Origin: Purshia tridentata
Taxonomy: Eukaryota > Streptophyta > Magnoliopsida > Rosales > Rosaceae
NCBI GenBank assembly: GCA_003254885.1
Contig: QANT01002078.1
Span: forward strand, 1-29,981
Reading direction: 5' to 3'
DNA length: 29,981 bases
This document shows, piece after piece, positions 10,284 through 25,200 of the stretch. Under the pieces are notes generated by a model. That model had not been told where the DNA came from, made no database searches, and saw nothing but the letters and a program-made list of their open reading frames with translations. A program made the position numbers and the translations under genes. How positions within the stretch are numbered: the first letter of the stretch is position 1; each line of letters starts with the position of its first letter.

Positions 10284-10426
10284 TGAGAAATCACATGTGG
10301 CCACATTGTGCAAAGGCAATTTATGTATTATTATGTTCGTATGCGGTATTAAACCGTGCTAATGACAAATTACATCACTTAGTGGCCACGTTGTGCGAAG
10401 GCCATTTATGTTTTGTTATGGTCGCT
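10263..10426 (+). repeat. Degenerate tandem duplication spanning the PABN stop codon and 3'UTR
   Basis: Copy 1 (10263-10340) starts ATGCGGTATCGACC, and copy 2 (10341-10426) starts ATGCGGTATTAAACC. Shared blocks follow in order: CTAATGA, ACAAAT/GAAATCACAT, GTGGCCACRTTGTGC, AAGGCNATTTATG and TTATGKTCG. The offset is 78 bp at the left end and 85 bp from GTGGCCAC onward, because copy 2 has a short insertion. Copy 1 contains the final PABN codons and the TAA at 10281; copy 2 is untranslated. Confidence 0.8.
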
Positions 10427-11390
10427 TCAATAGTTTTGTGAACTGGAGAAAAGAACTCGAACCATCATTTGCATGGCAGAGGCCGACTTAATTCTTTCTC
10501 AAATTTGTAGTGCACAAAAAGGGTTTAGTTTATGTGTTGAGAGGATGAAAGAAGGCAGATTTGCAAATGCTGTATTTCTTGTTACAGAATTCTGCGATAG
10601 ATTTGTAGCTTTAAGATAAAGTGTGGATGACTTTTTAACATTGTAGTTTTATGCATTCAAGTTATGAATTCCCATAGTGAATTATAAATATTATTTATCT
10701 TTTTTGGGTCCAAATGAAATGAGCTGAGTATCTAATTTGCCAAGAAAATGGATGTCAATCCAAAGTTTGGTGGTATCAGGTTTAGAAAGAAATACAGGTC
10801 GTGGATTTGTGCCGAACAGGAACTCTCCAAATGCAGTGAGCTCTTAGATGTTTTTGGTCTGTCCAAAGTGAAAACGGACCGAGTCAGCGTATGTTGTGAG
10901 TGGCTTCCATTAAGGCACTATTCAAATAATATTATTGAAATGATTTCTTGTGGGATTCGATTTATGTTGTATTAGTCGACTATTGTTTAGATATTTAATT
11001 TTAATTAAATAATAATTAATTAATGAAGATATTCAATAAATAAATAATTAATAAAGATTTAAAAAATAAATAATTTTAATCATCAAAATATAATATAAAA
11101 TAAGCTCCTCATACAGTAAGTATTGGGAAAAATATTTCAAAGTTTGATTGCCAAATTATATCAATCATATGATTCATGAACACAAAAACAGCCAGCGGGA
11201 CGAGAATACAGCAATGGGCTCTAGGCAATTACAAATGATTGGGCTCGGGGTGAGACAAGGCCGACCCGGCCCAGGTGTTAAAACCATTACACGGACTCGA
11301 TTCGGCGTTACATCAAGTAGAAATAGAATTAGGAGAGTAGAGGAGAGTATCGCTCGCAGTATCTCAGTGCGTGGGAGGTTCAATACTTCA
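10427..11390. other. Intergenic: PABN 3' flank and MED31 promoter
   Basis: Positions 10980-11105 are extremely AT-rich (TTAATTAA-like). An open frame at 10748-10975 has no recognisable similarity. Upstream of MED31 there is a GGCCCA (site II-type) motif near 11268 in a locally GC-richer segment that probably contains the MED31 transcription start. No RNA gene or transposon was recognised. Confidence 0.5.
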
Positions 11391-12764
11391 ATGGCGTCTA
11401 GCACAGAGAGTGATGAAGGAGCTGATACACCCTTGTAGGCAAACCCAACTTCTTCCTTTTAGGTTTTTGGGATAATAATTCATAATTAAAATTCGTCACC
11501 CCCATTTGATTTATTATTTTGCCTGTTCTAAACTTTCCCGGCTGCCAAACACAGCCATCTGAGAAAATTTGTGGGTGGGAGTTCACTCTTTCTTAACTAG
11601 TTTCTCAAAAGGTTTCCCGTTTCACTGTAATCGAGAAAGAAATTGTTGAATTGAATGATTTTTGTATTTGTAATTGCAGATCGAATAGCATATACAAGGA
11701 CCCAGATGATGGGCGGCAGCGATTCTTGCTTGAATTGGAATTCGTCCAATGTCTCGCAAATCCCACCTACATTCACTGTATATATCTTCTTTCACTTTGC
11801 CTTTTTTTGCATTTTCTCTGTCTGCATCAGCATACAGCATTGTGCTATAAAACTTCTTTAGTATGTGCCTTTTGCCCCTAAATCTTTAGTGGTCTTTGCA
11901 TTTGGTTTCCTGAAGCTTATACTTTTGCGCGTCTAATACAGATTTGGCGCAAAATCGCTACTTTGAAGATGAAGCTTTCATAGGGTACTTAAAATATCTT
12001 CAGTATTGGCAGCGTCCTGAGTACATCAAATTTATAATGTGAGCGAAAATCCATGTCATTGAATAACTTTGTGGTCATTTTGAGTTGAAGCAAGTTGTCT
12101 ATTTCAATCATTGAATGGTCTAACATTCTTTTCTGAGCCTCGAAATCGTTTTTCATAATTATTCAGGTATCCTCATTGCCTATTTTTTCTTGAGCAACTC
12201 CAAAATGCGAACTTCCGCAATGCAATGGCACATCCGGGGAACAAGGTCGGTTTCTGATGCTTCTATGTTCCCCTTTGTGTCACATCCGGAATGATGTTTT
12301 TCTATGTTGAAATTTTCAGTCTTGAATAGAGTAAATTCATCTAGTTCTTGTAACTTATAGGAATTGGCACATAGGCAGCAATTCTACTTCTGGAAGAACT
12401 ACAGGAACAACCGTTTGAAACATATATTATCAAGACCCCTTCCTGAACCTGTTGCTGCACCTCCTGCACCTCAGCTGCCTGTGCCTCCTGTTCCACCTGT
12501 GCCTGCAACAACGGTTTCTGCAACAGCAAGTACTCCAGTCCTTTCTCCTATGCAATATGCCATCCCCCCTGGGTCTGCTCTTGCCAAAAACGATGCAAGG
12601 AATAGTGGGGTTGATCGAAGAAAAAGGAAGTATGTAAACTATCGAATTCTTTTCTTTATTAATTTGAAAGCACAAGTTTTCAGCAATTTTTCACCAAAAG
12701 ACCATACTAGATCAGTGTCCTGATTTATTATATATGTGGTTATTACTATAGGAAAGAAGGTTAA
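11391..12764 (+). CDS. MED31: Mediator of RNA polymerase II transcription subunit 31
   Basis: Middle-module Mediator subunit (SOH1 family) that links transcription factors to RNA polymerase II. Exons: 11391-11434, 11680-11777, 11942-12038, 12167-12245, 12361-12629, 12752-12764; 199 residues. The conserved MED31 helices span about residues 20-125 (RQRFLLELEFVQCLANPTY, NRYFEDEAFIGYLKYLQYW, RPEYIKFIMYPHCLYFLE, LAHRQQFYFWKNYRNNRLKH). A Pro/Ala-rich plant-specific tail ends in DRRKRKKEG. The final coding exon supplies only 13 nt before the stop. The GTATGT donor at 12630 was chosen because it restores the basic plant C-terminus. Splicing at GTAAAC two codons later would give a different end. Confidence 0.94.
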
Positions 12765-12813
12765 CTTGACAAAATCATACATAATAACAGCAATGGAAAA
12801 TATATCAGATGAG

Positions 12814-13945
12814 GTAAGCTTTAATTTCTTGGTCTTCAGGCTTATGAGATTGGCATTATTTCTCAATCAAAACTTATGATGCAATGATCAAGCTCATATG
12901 ATAAAGTCCAAGTTTTTAAACGATGATAGATAATTGTTTTATCTATGTTTCTGCATTTCTGCATTTCTCTCTTGCTTCTTGGATGGTGATTACCTAATTC
13001 GTGAATCTATCTGATCTATGAAAGTTTTGGTTAGCAATAGTTTTCAGTGATTTACATATCTCATTCAGCTTGCTTCCATCAGATCAATTATGCATTTTTG
13101 ACCCACCAGCAGAAAGTAGGGAGGAGAAAGGAAAAGAACCAAAGAAGTTTTCTTTGTATATAATTTTTTCCATGGGTGGGATTTCAATTAGGGGAGGTGT
13201 CTGTTAGGTAAAGAGGATAACTGATTATTTAATGAAAATTGAAGGGGCTAACCTGTGCTCAGACACCATAAGGAAGTGCAGACTGGCTGGGGCAGCTGGA
13301 AATTGCTTATCAAATGGCTACCAGGTCTTTCTGAACATGCCATGCACCCCAATTTGTTAATAGTTGCAAATGTGATTTCCTTTTTTTTTTCTTTTCTTTT
13401 TTTTCTCTTCTCCCCACCTATATGGCAATGATGATATGTGCTCTTGTCACACTACACCTCTCATGTATGAGAATAGCTACGCTGCAGTTGTTCTTTGAGC
13501 TGACCAAGTAAACCATCTGAGCCATTTGGTGGGAGTGATTTATAAGATGTTTATTTCACTGATCTCAAAGTTGCATTAGTTTGATGCTTTCAAGTAGCAG
13601 CTGGAGCTACTTTATCTCAGCCTGATCATTTGGGTCACCTTAGTTTTAGTTTGGCGTACACATTAGACTTCTTGTATGCTTACATTAAAGTATATGCACG
13701 AGTATTGTATCACTCTATTAAAGAGCAATGGCATTTTACTGTTTTGGTTGACCATTTGGGCATTGTGGATGATCTGTGATATTCGTTACCAGTGTTGAAA
13801 TCTTGCCACTTTAAAAATTTACAAAATTATCAAAGCATGTAAAGAATGAACTTCCACCTGGGAGCAGTAGTTCTTATTTCTATTTTTATAAATTTCATTT
13901 CAGGCTCTTATTTATTAATTTTGAATTTTTTGTCATTATTTGTAG
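12814..13945 (+). other. Probable intron in the MED31 3'UTR
   Basis: A strong donor (GAG|GTAAGC) at 12814 follows the MED31 stop by 49 bases. A T-rich acceptor (TTATTTGTAG) ends at 13945 and is followed by sequence resembling a 3'UTR to about 14280. The inferred intron is about 1.13 kb, includes a long pyrimidine run at 13380-13412, and contains no recognisable gene. This is inferred from splice consensus only. Confidence 0.4.
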
Positions 13946-14631
13946 GAAAATCGTCAAGAACTGAAGGTGCGGGATTTTCCATCTCTCAGAAATATTTTGA
14001 AGTTATAATGCTAAAATCTTTGAGACTTTTGAGCACACGTGGGAGTTCAGTGAGACTGCGACATATATCACAAAAACTTTGAGAAGATCCTCTGGTAGTT
14101 GTCTTTGTATTGATGATTGCATACCTTGTAAGATTATGGTAGGCAGAGAATGGTTGGAAGACAGTTGTGCTCTCTGCAGTGTACTTTCCTTGTTTGTCTT
14201 AGTGAAATGATTTTTATGGCTAAGTGGCACAGATTGTTGTTGGCCTTTGAGGCCCTAGGCTTTTCTTGTCAATGAACCTTCAAGTAAAATGGGTTGAGTT
14301 TCTCCTTTGCAGGTAAAAAGATGAGACTTTTTTTCTTTTCTTTTTTGGGTTAATAAGCTGGCTCGTAACAAATACAAAACACCAAAGAATTGCAAGCTAA
14401 AATGGGCGACTGAATGCATCATACTGTGAGTAATGATGGTTGATTTGATAAATTTTTGTTTTTCCAAAGCCGACGCACCAAATGTCAATAACAGTAACAA
14501 AGTCTAAGATAGCTGTTCTAAGCGGCCGAAGTAAAAAAGGTTAAGAAGAGAGAAGAGGAAATTCAGAAGAAAGGGTAGACTTGTGCTGCTGTGCATCTGT
14601 ATGTCCCTTCTCTTATTGTTTTGATTTGGAT

Positions 14632-14925
14632 TTTCTGAGTGAAAATATTGAATGATATGCTCTGACTCTGATTTGGTGCATCTTTTCTGATTTTTTACAT
14701 AGCAGCCTCAATAAATTTTTATGAATTCTATTCAATTGGGTATTCCGAGTAAAAAGAATTTGAATGATATTCTCTGATTTATTCAATATTTTATGATCTT
14801 TCACATAGTATCCTCAATAATAAATCTTCCTGAGTGCTAATATTCTGAGTGAAAAATATTAAATGATACTCTGTTTTAGTCCATATCTTCTGATCTTTCA
14901 CATAGTTCCCCTCAATGAATCTTTC
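14632..14925. repeat. Three-copy degenerate tandem repeat, unit about 100-110 bp
   Basis: The motif CTGAGTGAAAATATTGAATGAT recurs in altered form at about 14634, 14746 and 14845. The linked motif TGATCTTTCACATAG-CCTCAATRAAT recurs at about 14690, 14792 and 14892. The copies are diverged by substitutions and small indels. No gene overlaps them. Short fortuitous antisense frames here simply reflect the repeat. Confidence 0.75.
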
Positions 14926-15187
14926 CCAATTCTTTCCAATTTCAGATTTGGCATTTTTTTCCCTGATTTTTCTTGACACCTACTGATTTGTTCCATGCCT
15001 GTAATTTATTTTTCTTTTCTTCCCCATTTCAATTTTCTCAAGATTAGGCTTGAATATTATTTTCTCATTTCGGTTGCATTTTCGGATTCAGTCATAAATT
15101 TAATACGCCAACATTGAACTTTGCCAAATTTCCACAACTCTATCCGGACAACTAAAGGGGCGAAGACAAAAAAAAAAAAAAAGTTAT

Positions 15188-15340
15188 ACATTCATTCAAA
15201 TCGTTTTAAGCATGCTGTAGAGAACTGTGACCTGGAATGGACTGCATGCATTTCACCTCAGCANACATTCATTCAAATCGTTTTGAGCATGCTGTAGAGA
15301 ACTGTGACCTGGAATGGACTGCATGCATTTCACCTCAGCA
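15188..15340. repeat. Near-identical 76-bp tandem copies flanking a single N
   Basis: Positions 15188-15263 and 15265-15340 are identical except for one A/G difference (TTTTAAGC versus TTTTGAGC). The only ambiguous base in the window, N at 15264, lies exactly between them. A 15-base poly-A run precedes the first copy. The pattern suggests two contig ends joined without collapsing their overlap, rather than a biological duplication. Confidence 0.85.
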
Positions 15341-19214
<3,874 letters not shown>

Positions 19215-20024
19215 AGAGCTTCTCAAGTCAGCCTGTTAAATGTCTTTTTCCCTTACATACAGTCATAGCAAAAAAAGGCAGCTAGGAAGCCATTTTTAAC
19301 CTACCTCCAAAATTCTCTGTTATCTTTGTTCACAGTTGTGGCATTTTTTTATCTATTTCGCATTCATTAGAGGGGGTGATTAAGAAAATTCTGATCTTGT
19401 CAAATTCACAATGTATCTGGCAAGATAAATTGGTAGCTGCTATTCTTACCTTCCCATTAATATTGTTGTTATCATTTGACTCAATGATTAAGTACCCCAT
19501 TTTGCATACCTTAATACAGATCCGCAATTTAGTTAAAATGAATTGGTCAGTGATATGTAGCCACTCTTCGTGGTCCATCTTTGGCTTTGAAGGAATGATT
19601 GTCCATTAATATATCATGTTCTAACTGTTGAAGAATTTCAGGCAACTGAAATTTATCCATCCAAATTAATTTTCACAAAGATTCAATGAAATTCAAAGTC
19701 AACTTCAGTAACATATATGGAGGAAATTATACATAAAGAACCAGATAACTTGATTGCTTATGCTAGCTAGTTCCATGTCATATTTTATTATTTCATTTTT
19801 TCAGATTTTAACTGATTCTTTAACAAACAAATGGTTAAAGGCAGATACAGTGAATAGCTAACTTGCCCATAACTTCACTGACAAATACAGGGGAGGGAAG
19901 ATAAGCTTTGAAGCATGAGCTTCCTCCCTACTTTCTATTTATAAGACCATTTTCAGAAAGGGATTCAACAAGAAACTGAAGGACCAAATTAACAAGAATT
20001 ACAGAAAGAGCTATTAGATAAGGC
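19215..20024. promoter_or_regulatory. GDH 3' flank and LIL3 promoter
   Basis: The first ~200 bases should be the GDH 3'UTR. Close to LIL3, TATTTATA at 19936-19943 is a good TATA box about 80 bases before the start codon. GATAAG at 19900-19905 is an I-box, an element common in light-regulated nuclear genes for plastid proteins. No gene was recognised in the middle part. Confidence 0.5.
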
Positions 20025-21243
20025 ATGGCTTCCATGGCCATCTCAGCTTCATTGAAAATAGTTTGCGGTTCACGTCATGCCTCTAAGAAACATCAGCCCC
20101 AACCCAGAACAGCACGTTCTCTGGGGGCAAAAGAGGCCACCCATGTTGTTGCTCTGGATGTGGAAGCTCAAAATGGTCTTAACGTAGCTGCACAAGAGAA
20201 GTTAGAGAAGCTTGCTTCACAAATCGATAGACGAGAGGCAGAGGGTGCTGTCTCTTCTGACTATAAATCAAAGCATGACTTGGATACAGAATTGTCTGTG
20301 ATGAAATTCACTGATGAGCGCTGGAAGAATGGGACATGGGATCTGAATATGTTTTCCAAAGATGGCAAGTTGGACTGGGATGGTATCATTCTCGCAGGTG
20401 CTCTAAATGGCCTCTCTGAGATTTATAGCAAATTAAAAGTTGTGTATTTTTTACAATTTTCATGTTTTTTGTGGGATTCAAGTTTGAGAAGTAAATGTTC
20501 TTTGCTTTCGTCGAATTCAAATTTCTTCATACATTCTATGAATAATTGCTTATTTTATATGTACTATTGGCACTGCAGAAGCAAAGAGGAGGAAGTTCCT
20601 TGAACTTCATCCACAAGCAGCTACCAATGAGGACCCAGTACTTTTTAGAAGCTCCATCATACCTTGGTGGGCATGGATAAGGAGATCACATCTCCCAGAG
20701 GCTGAGCTGCTCAACGGTTGAATTCAAAACCTCCATCACTTCAAGCACTTGCCCATCTTATTTCTTTGAATTATGCATCTGGGACCATATTTTTAGACTA
20801 CATTAGTTAACCACAGACTGATATGATACGTGTTGTGTCGATTACCAACTAGTGAATGACGTAACAAGTGGTTTGATAATGTGGACTAAAAACGTAGCAT
20901 TACTCTGCATTATATATCATCTTAATTCTAATTAGAATTGTAAATCATTTACTGCTTGAATTATCTTATAGGTCGAGCGGCAATGGTTGGGTTCTTCATG
21001 GGATATGTTGTAGATGCTTTGACAGGGCTTGATGTTGTGGGACAAACTGGCAACTTGATATGCAAGGCAGGGCTGTTTGTGACAGTCATTGCTATAATAC
21101 TCTTCCGGCGAACCCAAGATTTTGAGCCCATTAAGAAGCTAGCTGATGAAGCTACTTTCTATGATAAGCAATGGCAAGCTTCCTGGCAAGATCATCCAAA
21201 TTCAAAAAGTGGAACTTCCAAGCAAACTGGAAACAGAATTTAA
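20025..21243 (+). CDS. LIL3: Light-harvesting-like protein 3, chloroplastic
   Basis: Thylakoid LHC-like protein. The family is known to stabilise geranylgeranyl reductase and protochlorophyllide oxidoreductase in chlorophyll and tocopherol synthesis. Exons: 20025-20397, 20579-20716, 20972-21243; 260 residues. Residues 1 to about 40 are Ser/Ala/Lys/Arg-rich with almost no acids, a transit peptide. The conserved middle reads FTDERWKNGTWDLNMF, then EAKRRKFLELHPQ. The LHC motif ELLNGRAAMVGFFMGYVVD (about residues 166-184) carries the Glu and Asn/Arg used for chlorophyll binding and forms membrane helix 1. Helix 2 is GNLICKAGLFVTVIAIILF. The hydrophilic C-terminus ends in a Lys/Ser/Gln-rich tail. 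Both introns interrupt Glu or Gly codons after the first base and restore the family sequence when removed. Confidence 0.93.
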
Positions 21244-22298
21244 ATTTTCCTTACAACACAAAATTGTACTATTTTATTATTAGTGACCCCAAATTTTCTA
21301 GTCAAATTTTCTTTTTGGTCCCAGTCCCTCTGGATTGAACATGTTATATACTTGTATTGCAATAAGATAAAAGCCACTTTGCATTTAAAGTGTTGTGTTC
21401 TTTTTTGTTCCTCTTAATGAAGCTTTAACTTGGAAAAGAACTTTGTCAGTTTGTTTGCCATTAACGGAAATGAACCTAAAAAATAGTGATGCTCTTATTT
21501 ATTTTTCTTTTCTCTTGACGAACCTATAACTTAGTCAACAATTGGGCAAAATAGAGAATATCATTTACTTGAAGACAAGTGATTCTACCTAAGATTGAGA
21601 CTAGGATTCCCGTTCGGGTTTTGGAGTATACTTGGTTCATTGCTAATAAACATGCCATGAAGCATTGCTCTTTCACGAATCCTTAATAACATAGTACTTA
21701 AATTTTATACTTAAATTGTTTAATATATTTAGCTAGTTGTGCATATAGAGTGAGCTTGTTATGCTTTAGCTTGGCTTGTTAAAAGAAAATGTCAGTTGTT
21801 TGATATCGTAGCAAAGGTTAACTTTTTATTGTTTTAAAAGAAGTAATATTTGGAAAATAAATATTTTCCGAAGTTATTTTAGTCTCTAATGAAATATTTA
21901 TTTTATAAATAAGTAAGTCTCTACAGAGACGAAAAATGATACGAAAATTCGATATATCCGATCGCTCTAATGTTAAAAGGAAAAATGATTACAATTGTAA
22001 ACGAATTGGAGATTCATAAAATTAATTGTGAGATGAAGATGAACTTCCAATATACAAACACAATGAGAGAAGAATCCAGCATGAAGTCGACGGTATGGAT
22101 AATAGAATATGCGACTTGCAAATTTTGACAAAACCAAGACGCATAACTTTCCGTCTTCTCCCATATCCCCTAAACCCCAACATGTCACCATTAATGATAT
22201 AAATATTACAAACTAAGCGATCCTTCTCCCGCTTCTTATTGCCGCTAAACCAGCGTCTGCCTCTTTGCAGATGCCAAACCCAAACCCTCCTCTCCGCA
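21244..22298. other. Intergenic: LIL3 3' flank and upstream region of the TMEM135-like gene
   Basis: A polyadenylation-like AATAAG lies near 21361. The rest is AT-rich, with short palindromes (GGAAAATAAATATTTTCC near 21852, and GTCTCTACAGAGAC near 21919) that are too small to define an element. Sequence becomes GC-rich from about 22240, marking the 5' end of the next gene. No RNA gene was recognised. Confidence 0.5.
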
Positions 22299-25200
22299 AT
22301 GCCGTCGTCTCTCCCAAACACCCCGTCCTCGCCGCCTCCCCTAGACAGCTCAGACCCCGAGCGCCCCCTCCGCGAGGCCGAGGACCGCCTCCGAGATGCC
22401 ATTGAGGAGCTCCAGCGCCGCCAGCGCTCTGCCGCCGCCCGTGGGTCTCAGCACCACCCCCCTTGCGACCACGCCAACGACGAGTCCTGTGTCGCTCACG
22501 CGATTGGCAATCTCTGCCAGAGCTTTCTGTTGTCGTACGGCGTCCGAGTTGGAATTGGTATCCTTCTTCGCGCATTTAAGCTCGCCCGCAGACAGTCCTA
22601 CTCTTCGCTGCTCGATCTTAAGGTATGGATTGGTACTTTCGTAATTACTCTCCATTTTCGTGGCCAATTCTGTTCCTTTTGTTTTTGGTGTTGGTGTTGA
22701 CTTGGAGGCGAACAGTGAAAAGATTGGTTCTCGTGAAAATGTTATAAATGGAATAATAAATTGTTCGATTAGCGATAGTTAATGTGGATTTCTCTTGAAA
22801 ATTTGATGCAGGATACTTGTGAAGAATTGAAATTGTGTACTGTTGGGGTGCCTCTAGGGTTTTTATAATAAAGTGAATTCTTGGGCACTCATAAACTAAG
22901 CATAATTTGGCTTCTGTTAAATCAATTAAAAGTATGCATTCAGTTTATTTTCTGTACTTGAAAGCGATGAACTTTCTGCTACCATCAACATAATGACAAT
23001 GCTCTTGGATTGGTTTTGCTTATTGCTCAGTTGGTTAGTGCTGGAATTTCTGTTACTTAGATGAACTTGTGGATGCGGTTTTAGTATGTATCTATTGCAT
23101 TAATTGTGAGTTTCTAGAATTTTGTATCTTCCTATTCTAAACTCGTATGCTTGCATTGCAATGTTAACCATTACTTGTTGTAAATCATGATGATGCGCTT
23201 TTATAGATTGTTTATAATTTTCGGTTATTACTTTGCAGCAACTTGTCTCAGAAAAAGATCTCATTGTAAGAGAAGAAGCATGCCGAATCGGTTTATTTTT
23301 TGGTGGCTTTAGTGGTTCTTATCATGCTCTTAGATGCTTGTTGAGAAAGTTTAGAAAGAAAGAGACACCATTGAATGCGTAAGTTTTCTTCTTTATGTGG
23401 GTGTGTGTGTGTTTGTTTGTGTGTATATGCTTTGGATTATTTTGAAGCATTTATTCCTTATATATGACTTTGTTTAAGGGGATGATGGAGCAGAATTTTA
23501 GCAGGTTCAATTGCTGGTTTGTCTATTTTAGCATTAGATGATTCAAACCGAAGGCGCACTCTGTCTCTGTATTTATTGGCCAGGGTAGCCCAGGTATAAT
23601 AGTTCATGACGTTGTATCTCTTTAGTTGTCTAGCAACAGTATTTGAAATAATTGGATTTTCATTTTTGGTTCCGATCTTTTGACCCTTTTGTTCATCAGT
23701 GTGCTTATAATTCTGCAAAGTCTAAGAACAAGTTTCACTTTTGGGGAAGCCATTGGAGGCATGGAGATTCTCTGCTTTTTTCTTTGGCATGTGCACAGGT
23801 AGCACTAATCTCTGTTCTTTGTTGAGTTGTAATTTGTCTCATTTGCCAAAGGCTTTCAAATCTCTGTCTGGCTCTGTCTCTCTCTGTCTCTCTCTATATA
23901 TATCAGAATTATTTTGAAGTGATTTACTGACTTTGGCATGTGCACAGGTAGCACTAATCTCTGTTATTTGTTGAGTTGTAATTTGTCTCATTTGCCAAAG
24001 GCTTTCAAATCTCTGTCTGGCTCTGTCTCTGTCTCTCTCTGTCTCTCTCTGTCTCTCTATATATATATCAGAATTATTTTGAAGTGATTTACTGTTATAT
24101 CTTCCATTCATCATTCTAATTATTTAAAAATTTTGTTTCAGGTTATGTATGCCTTTGTAATGCGTCCTGAGAGCTTACCAAAATCTTATCAAGAATTTAT
24201 CCAGAAGACGGGGCCTGTTGCACAGCCTGTATACAAGGCTATAAGGGATTGTTGTAGAGGTTACCCGGTGGATATTGCCTCACTATCTGATTACTTGTCT
24301 GAAAGAGCGAAAGATAACTATGTAAAGTTGGAAGAGTATCCATCTATATTCTCTTGTTCTGTTATTCATCCAGACACAAATTCCTGTTTGGCTCACAATG
24401 TAACTGCAACGTCAGCTACATTTAGGAAAACATTTCCGCTCTACTTCTCTTTGACTTTTGTACCATTTGTTGTTCTCCGCCTACAGAAGGTAAACTTCTC
24501 CAAATTTCTCACTCACTCACTCTCTCTCTATATCTAATCTTGATATTAATTTGAACTCGATCTTCTCTAGTTCATGGGATCCCCTGCTCGCACCTTTTTG
24601 TTTGCTGTTAAAGATGCTGTTCGCTCAACATCATTTTTGTCTGCTTTTGTTGGAATCTTTCAGGTAGCTCTTGTTTTATTTTTTTGTTTAATACTTTTTC
24701 ATATCTGTATAATCTACATGGCTATGTTCTGAGTGTTTGTTTGTTCATGCTAGGGTGTCATATGTTTGCATAGAAAAGTTGCATCAAAAGACCACAAGAT
24801 TTTATATTGGCTTGCAGGTGGAATATCTGCTCTTTCAGTTTTACTGGAGAAAAAGGCTAGACGGGGTGAACTTGCTCTTTATGTTCTTCCACGAGCAGGA
24901 GATTCTTTGTGGTATATCCTAGTAAACCGCCACCTACTTCCAGATATTAAGAATGCAGAGGTACTATTTTATTACTATGCCACTTATCCCTCTACTTTGA
25001 TCTCCTACTCACTGATGAGAAAGAAAGCTATTTTCACCTACCCTTGGATTGAAATTCTATATATGTGCTTCTTCTCTCTTTTTTTGAATTTTGATTTAAT
25101 AGTTGGTGAATATATATATTTTTATGCTCACCAGTGACTTAGTGAGTAGGAGATAGTGGCTAATCCCCCATAGTTTTTAACCTAGTTGGCAACTTGCATT

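Noticed and set aside
10748..10975. 75-residue open frame between PABN and MED31
   Set aside because: No recognisable domain, no splice partners, and length expected by chance in intergenic sequence.
13846..14082. 78-residue frame downstream of MED31
   Set aside because: It crosses the probable 3'UTR acceptor and has no recognisable similarity. Better explained as intron end plus UTR.
22213..22575. Long Gly/Arg-rich minus-strand open frames over the TMEM135-like first exon
   Set aside because: They are the complement of a GC-rich coding exon. They are low-complexity, and the plus-strand frame has clear family similarity.
23839..24114. 91-residue minus-strand frame with repeated RQRETERDRD
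   Set aside because: It is an artefact of the duplicated GTCTCT microsatellite in the intron.
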